In this document: positions 5,036 through 8,588 of the stretch, in pieces
How positions within the stretch are numbered: the stretch's first letter is position 1
Layout of the letters: each line of letters opens with the position of its first letter
Source of the DNA: an uncultured Bacilli bacterium
GTDB taxonomy: Bacteria; Bacillota_I; Bacilli_A; RFN20; DUOF01
NCBI GenBank assembly: GCA_934101685.1
Contig: CAKORZ010000058.1
Coordinates: 1-8,588 of the forward strand
DNA length: 8,588 bases
Direction of reading: 5' to 3'
Translations under genes and position numbers: made by a program
The notes under the pieces: model-generated
What the model was told of the DNA's origin: nothing
Database searches by the model: none
What the model saw: only the letters and a program-made list of their open reading frames with translations

Positions 5036-7339
5036 TTATTTTTTCCAAATTACATATTGCTCATCTTGCCAATCGCCATCATAATATGTACATAGGTCAG
5101 CACTAAAATCTATTGCTTGCAAGATTTTACCCCTTTTTTCATATTTTCTAACTTGTGCATTTAAATCATTATACCCCATTCCTACATTTATTTGAGTAAT
5201 AGGTTTATCTTTATTTAATTCATTATATTTGTTAGCAAAATCACTAACGCCTTTTTTTATTTTTGCATATATAAGTTCTTTACTTTCTTCATCTATATTA
5301 TCATTTACTTCAAAGTTATTAAACACTCCATAGCCTTGTTCTCTATTTATATATAGCATTGCTTTTGCCACTATTAACCCCATATTGTCTCTTATAACTA
5401 AATTTTGACAATCAGGATTTAATACACTAGCATATACAACTCCTTTTCCAGCACCTTCTAAATGTGCACAACAAGTGCAGTATTTTCCTATAACAAAATT
5501 TATAGGATCATATTTAGATAAGAATTCATATGTGAATCTCTCACTAGCAATGTCGCTTAAAATTTCTGTACTTTCTTTTGAATCATTTAATATTTCCGCT
5601 CTTAGACTATCAATTTCATCAAAAATATTTTCCTTCAACTCTTCTTTTAAAATATGATCATCTATCCTATTTGATTTTCTTTTTTCTAAATATACTTCTC
5701 TTATATCACTAGCTTCATCAAATGTAGATTGTCTTATAGTAAATTTTGCAAGTTCCAACGCGATATCTTCATTTGTTTCATTTACATAATCAAATTGAAT
5801 ATTAGAAAAACATTGGAATGCTCTAGTCACAGTTGGCTTCAAATATCTTTGCTTTCCTTTATTACTTCTGCAAAACTCCTTTAATTTATTAAAATCATTA
5901 CAAGTTTTTGCAATAAGTCCATATTGTCCAGATTTCTCTATTTTAATCAAATCTAAAAAATTACTATTATTCATTATAAATTCTGCCCATTCAGGGTTAT
6001 AACTAACAATATCCATATCTTGAGTAATAAATTGTATATCATCTAACCTTATCAAATATTTATCAATCAAATTTTCAATAAAGTTGCATGATTTCTGTCT
6101 TTCTTTCATATCATCGCTAAAAGCTCCTAAATTGTATAATAGCGTATAAAATGATAAAGCATATTTTTTATTGGTATATGCTAAATCTAATTTTTTAGAT
6201 AATTTTTTCATAAAATCATAGTTATCGTTATAAAAAATTTTTTTCATAAATCCAATATTTTCATAGCATTCATTAGTTACAACAATACCATTTTTTCTTA
6301 ATAATTTTATTCTTTCTAAAGCTTCACTATTATTATAAGGTAAAAGTTTACAATATACTTCTCCAATATCCCTAATATTATAACTTTCAACTATATCTTT
6401 TCCAACTAATTCATACTTTGATAAAATGCAATTTCCATTACTAAGTTTATAAATATAGTTAAACTTACATCCTTTAAAAGCGTCTTCTCCAATCTCAATA
6501 ACAGATTTGGGAATTTCTATTTGCTCTATATCAATACAATTTAAAAAAGCTTCTTTTTCAATTACCATAAGACCATCTTTTATTTTAATTTCTTTTAAAC
6601 CTGAATTAGCAAAACAATGTGATTTCAATGTTCTAACCCCTTGTGGTATAGTAATTCTTTCTAGATTTTTACAATTATGAAAGCACTCTTCTGGAATATA
6701 AGTTATATTTTGTCCAATAGAGATTGTACGTATTGAACTTTCTTCAAAAGTTCCTTTTCCTAAAAATTTAACAGAATCAGGTATTACTATAGTTTCTAGA
6801 CTTTTACAATATGCAAAGGCTTTTTCTTCAATTTCTTTTAGATTTTTATTTAAATATATTTTTTTCAAACCACTACTATAAAAAGCTCCTTCTTCTATCT
6901 TTTCTACATTATTAGGTAATACTATTTTTGCTAATTTAAAGCAATTGAAAAAAGCGTAACTTCCTATAACTTTTAAATTCTTTCCTAGTTTTATACTAGT
7001 CATTTTTCTACAGCAACCAAAAGCATTCTTTTCAATTACTGAAACATTATTTGGTATTACAATTGTCTTTAGATTTGTGCAGCCATAAAATGTGTCTTCA
7101 CAAATGCATAATAAGTTTTTACTTAAAATCACTTTTTCTAGCTTTGAACAATTTGTAAAAGCCTGTTTACCTACTTTTTTTATTGTAGATGGCACATATA
7201 TATACTTTAAATTTCCAACACCCAAAAAGCACTCATTACCAATACTAGTAATTCCTTCCCAAAAGTCATTATAATTGCTATTTAAAATTTCAATATCATT
7301 TTCATTAACTCTTTGTAATATATCATTTTGAACTCTCAT
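5036..7339 (-). CDS. Leucine-rich repeat (BspA/LRR_5) protein with conserved C-terminal Cys/His module
   Basis: A 767-residue protein in three parts. Residues ~26-292 hold 12 BspA-type leucine-rich repeats of 22-23 residues. The marker Phe of each repeat falls at 38, 61, 84, 107, 130, 153, 175, 198, 220, 243, 265 and 288, with the usual C-x-x-L and I-x-I-P pattern. Residues ~370-600 form a helical region (N-L-G-A-F, C-N-F-I-E-N-L, W-A-E-F, D-H-I-L-K-E-E-L-K-E-N). Residues ~601-767 form a compact module with K-Y-C-T-C-C-A-H-L-E-G-A-G (619-631), P-D-C-Q-N-L (642-647), G-Y-G-V-F-N-N (669-675) and a closing W-x-x-E-Q-Y-V-I-W-K-K. The second and third parts are shared with the neighbouring upstream gene. 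Unlike classic surface BspA proteins there is no signal peptide, anchor or membrane segment, so I infer a cytosolic location. LRRs usually bind protein partners; the function of the C-terminal module is unknown to me. Start: ATG with SD GAGG (7347-7350) lying in the 14-bp gap to the upstream gene. Confidence 0.88.
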   Translation of the reverse strand: MRVQNDILQRVNENDIEILNSNYNDFWEGITSIGNECFLGVGNLKYIYVPSTIKKVGKQAFTNCSKLEKVILSKNLLCICEDTFYGCTNLKTIVIPNNVSVIEKNAFGCCRKMTSIKLGKNLKVIGSYAFFNCFKLAKIVLPNNVEKIEEGAFYSSGLKKIYLNKNLKEIEEKAFAYCKSLETIVIPDSVKFLGKGTFEESSIRTISIGQNITYIPEECFHNCKNLERITIPQGVRTLKSHCFANSGLKEIKIKDGLMVIEKEAFLNCIDIEQIEIPKSVIEIGEDAFKGCKFNYIYKLSNGNCILSKYELVGKDIVESYNIRDIGEVYCKLLPYNNSEALERIKLLRKNGIVVTNECYENIGFMKKIFYNDNYDFMKKLSKKLDLAYTNKKYALSFYTLLYNLGAFSDDMKERQKSCNFIENLIDKYLIRLDDIQFITQDMDIVSYNPEWAEFIMNNSNFLDLIKIEKSGQYGLIAKTCNDFNKLKEFCRSNKGKQRYLKPTVTRAFQCFSNIQFDYVNETNEDIALELAKFTIRQSTFDEASDIREVYLEKRKSNRIDDHILKEELKENIFDEIDSLRAEILNDSKESTEILSDIASERFTYEFLSKYDPINFVIGKYCTCCAHLEGAGKGVVYASVLNPDCQNLVIRDNMGLIVAKAMLYINREQGYGVFNNFEVNDNIDEESKELIYAKIKKGVSDFANKYNELNKDKPITQINVGMGYNDLNAQVRKYEKRGKILQAIDFSADLCTYYDGDWQDEQYVIWKK
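6464..7264 (-). repeat. Array of 12 LRR_5 coding repeats
   Basis: This stretch encodes residues ~26-292 of the LRR protein. Repeat units are 66-69 bp. The spacing is 23 residues except for three 22-residue steps (153-175, 198-220, 243-265). From repeat 6 onward the long and short units alternate almost regularly (22, 23, 22, 23, 22, 23), and the shortened units carry S-S-G-L, E-S-S-I or N-S-G-L in place of C-x-x-L. The repeats are diverged at the DNA level, so this is an old array and not a recent expansion. Confidence 0.8.
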
Positions 7340-7353
7340 AATTTTTCCTCATT

Positions 7354-8588
7354 CTATTTCTTTTTCCATAAAACATATTGTTCTTCTTGCCAATCACCTT
7401 TATATGCATGATCACCTACTCCATACATAGAAAAATCAATACCTTGTAAGACATCTCCTTCTTCATCATTCTGCCTAATTAATTTTTCTAAATCATTTAA
7501 ATGCATACCAACATTTATTCTAGTGATTTTTTTATCGTATATTTCATTATATCTAGTTACAAAGTCATTAATTGCTTTTTTGTATTTATTATAAATTAAC
7601 TCTAGATCTTGAGCACTTACATTAGTATTTACTTCTACATTGTTAAATACTCCATATCCTTGCTCTTTATTTATATATAATGTTGATTTAGCTACTATTT
7701 CACCTTTTGAATCTTTAATAATTAAATTTTGGCAATCAGGATGTAAAATACTTGCCTTCATTATGCCAACTCCTGCTCCTTCTAAATGTGCACAACAACA
7801 GCAATATTTTCCTAAAACAAAATTTCTAGGATCATACTTAGATAAGAATTCATAACTGAACTTTTTACTAGAAACATCATTTAATGTATCTAATACAACT
7901 TGTGTGTTATCTATTATTTCTTCTCTTACATTATCTATTTGATTAAAAGTATCATTTTCTTTTAATTCTTCTTTTAAAATATGATCATTTATTAATCCTT
8001 TTTCTCTATTTTCTACATACTCTTTTCTTATTTTTTTAGCTAAATCAAATGATTCTTGATGACGTGTAAATGAACTTATAGTAGTAGATATATCCATTGT
8101 TTCATCATCCACATCAGAAAATGTAACTTTTGAAAAATATTCTTTACATGCTTCTATAGTTACTTTTTTATAATGTTGATTTCCTCTATTACTCCTATTA
8201 AATTCTTTGATACTATAAAAATCATTATATGTTTTAGCAATAAATCCAGATTCATTCTTTTCACTTTCTAATAATTTTTCTAAATTTTCTTTATTCATAA
8301 AGAATTCTGCCCATTCCTTATTATAACCATCAATTTTCATTGAATCAAAAATACTATGTATACTAGTGCCATCTAATATTCCTTTATCACATAAATTTTC
8401 TATAAAATTGCATGCTTTTTGTCTAACTATATTATCTCTATCAAATGCACCTAAATTAAATGCTAATTTAAAGTAATCTTTTGCTATTTCATTATTATCT
8501 AAAACAATATACTCTCTTTGTATCATACTTAAAAATTCTTTTGTGTTATAAATGTCTTTTAATTTACTTTGATAATTAAATTCAATAA
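7354..8588 (-). CDS. Paralogue of the LRR protein's C-terminal module (5' end beyond the window)
   Basis: The reading frame stays open to the right edge of the window, so this is the 3' part of a longer gene. The first in-frame ATG (8524-8526) gives 390 residues but is probably internal. It has no SD, and the 20 codons before it align with the neighbouring gene (a Y-N-x-x-x-x-F segment matches residues ~370-376 there). From there to the stop it is collinear with residues ~370-767 of the LRR protein. Counted from the ATG, it shares N-L-G-A-F (24-28), C-N-F-I-E-N-L (39-45), D-H-I-L-K-E-E-L-K-E-N (181-191), Y-C-C-C-C-A-H-L-E-G-A-G (241-252), P-D-C-Q-N-L (263-268), G-Y-G-V-F-N-N (290-296) and the W-x-x-E-Q-Y-V-L-W-K-K end. 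Over the 80 residues around the Cys cluster I count 59 identities. Whether it also carries an LRR array upstream cannot be seen here. The stop is TAG, 14 bp before the next gene, so the two are cotranscribed. Confidence 0.85.
   Translation of the reverse strand, partial: IEFNYQSKLKDIYNTKEFLSMIQREYIVLDNNEIAKDYFKLAFNLGAFDRDNIVRQKACNFIENLCDKGILDGTSIHSIFDSMKIDGYNKEWAEFFMNKENLEKLLESEKNESGFIAKTYNDFYSIKEFNRSNRGNQHYKKVTIEACKEYFSKVTFSDVDDETMDISTTISSFTRHQESFDLAKKIRKEYVENREKGLINDHILKEELKENDTFNQIDNVREEIIDNTQVVLDTLNDVSSKKFSYEFLSKYDPRNFVLGKYCCCCAHLEGAGVGIMKASILHPDCQNLIIKDSKGEIVAKSTLYINKEQGYGVFNNVEVNTNVSAQDLELIYNKYKKAINDFVTRYNEIYDKKITRINVGMHLNDLEKLIRQNDEEGDVLQGIDFSMYGVGDHAYKGDWQEEQYVLWKKK

Noticed and set aside
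5475..5657. Plus-strand open frame of 60 codons
   Set aside because: It is antisense to the conserved module of the LRR protein. A similar antisense frame appears at 7640-7855 only because the two genes are paralogues.
7092..7274. Plus-strand open frame of 60 codons
   Set aside because: It is antisense to the LRR repeats and has no ribosome binding site or plausible protein features.
1..8588. Use of TGA as a tryptophan codon (Mollicutes code)
   Set aside because: All tryptophans in the recognised genes are TGG and all frames are intact under the standard code. No gene needs a TGA read-through, although no gene in the window ends in TGA.
5036..8588. Paralogous pair as a recent mobile or recombination-made duplication
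   Set aside because: No flanking direct repeats, transposase or integrase are seen, and the copies differ along their whole length, especially in the helical region.

Overview
The window is very AT-rich (about a quarter G+C by eye), and every gene I can support lies on the minus strand, so transcription runs from high to low coordinates. Genes are tightly spaced and most starts have recognisable Shine-Dalgarno sequences. Tryptophan is read from TGG, no TGA occurs inside any reading frame, and all visible stops are TAA or TAG, so the standard bacterial code applies. An LRR_5/BspA-type repeat protein, a lipoprotein with a lipobox and the very low G+C all suggest a Bacillota genome, probably an uncultured gut-type member of Bacilli or Clostridia. 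That placement is inference. I see no phage, IS, integrase, CRISPR or plasmid functions.

Layout in transcription order. (1) 8588-7354: 3' part of a gene whose start lies outside the window; it encodes an uncharacterised C-terminal module with a conserved Cys/His cluster. (2) 7339-5036: a 767-residue protein with 12 BspA-type leucine-rich repeats followed by the same module, making genes 1 and 2 adjacent paralogues. (3) 4980-3403: a class I RNA methyltransferase with an NMPFG catalytic motif and a HEAT-like N-terminal region. (4) 3342-2473: a helical protein I do not recognise, starting at GTG. (5) 2461-1685: a lipoprotein, translationally packed behind gene 4 and ended by a hairpin terminator that begins inside its last codons. 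(6) 1591-1517: tRNA-Arg(UCG) with encoded CCA. (7) 1333-239: a cytosolic S41-type (tricorn/C-terminal processing protease-like) peptidase. (8) 220-1: the 5' part of an HD-domain hydrolase of the RelA/SpoT (p)ppGpp-hydrolase type.

How they work together. Genes 1 and 2 are clearly one unit (14 bp gap with the SD inside it). Gene 3 follows after 55 bp and may be read through. Genes 4 and 5 form a compact unit with a possible own promoter at about 3371 and a clear terminator at 1682-1702. Genes 7 and 8 form another unit (18 bp gap). No shared pathway is evident. The most interesting part is the tandem pair at 5036-8588: leucine-rich repeats with no secretion signal, joined to a conserved, undescribed C-terminal module that may have a GNAT-like strand order.
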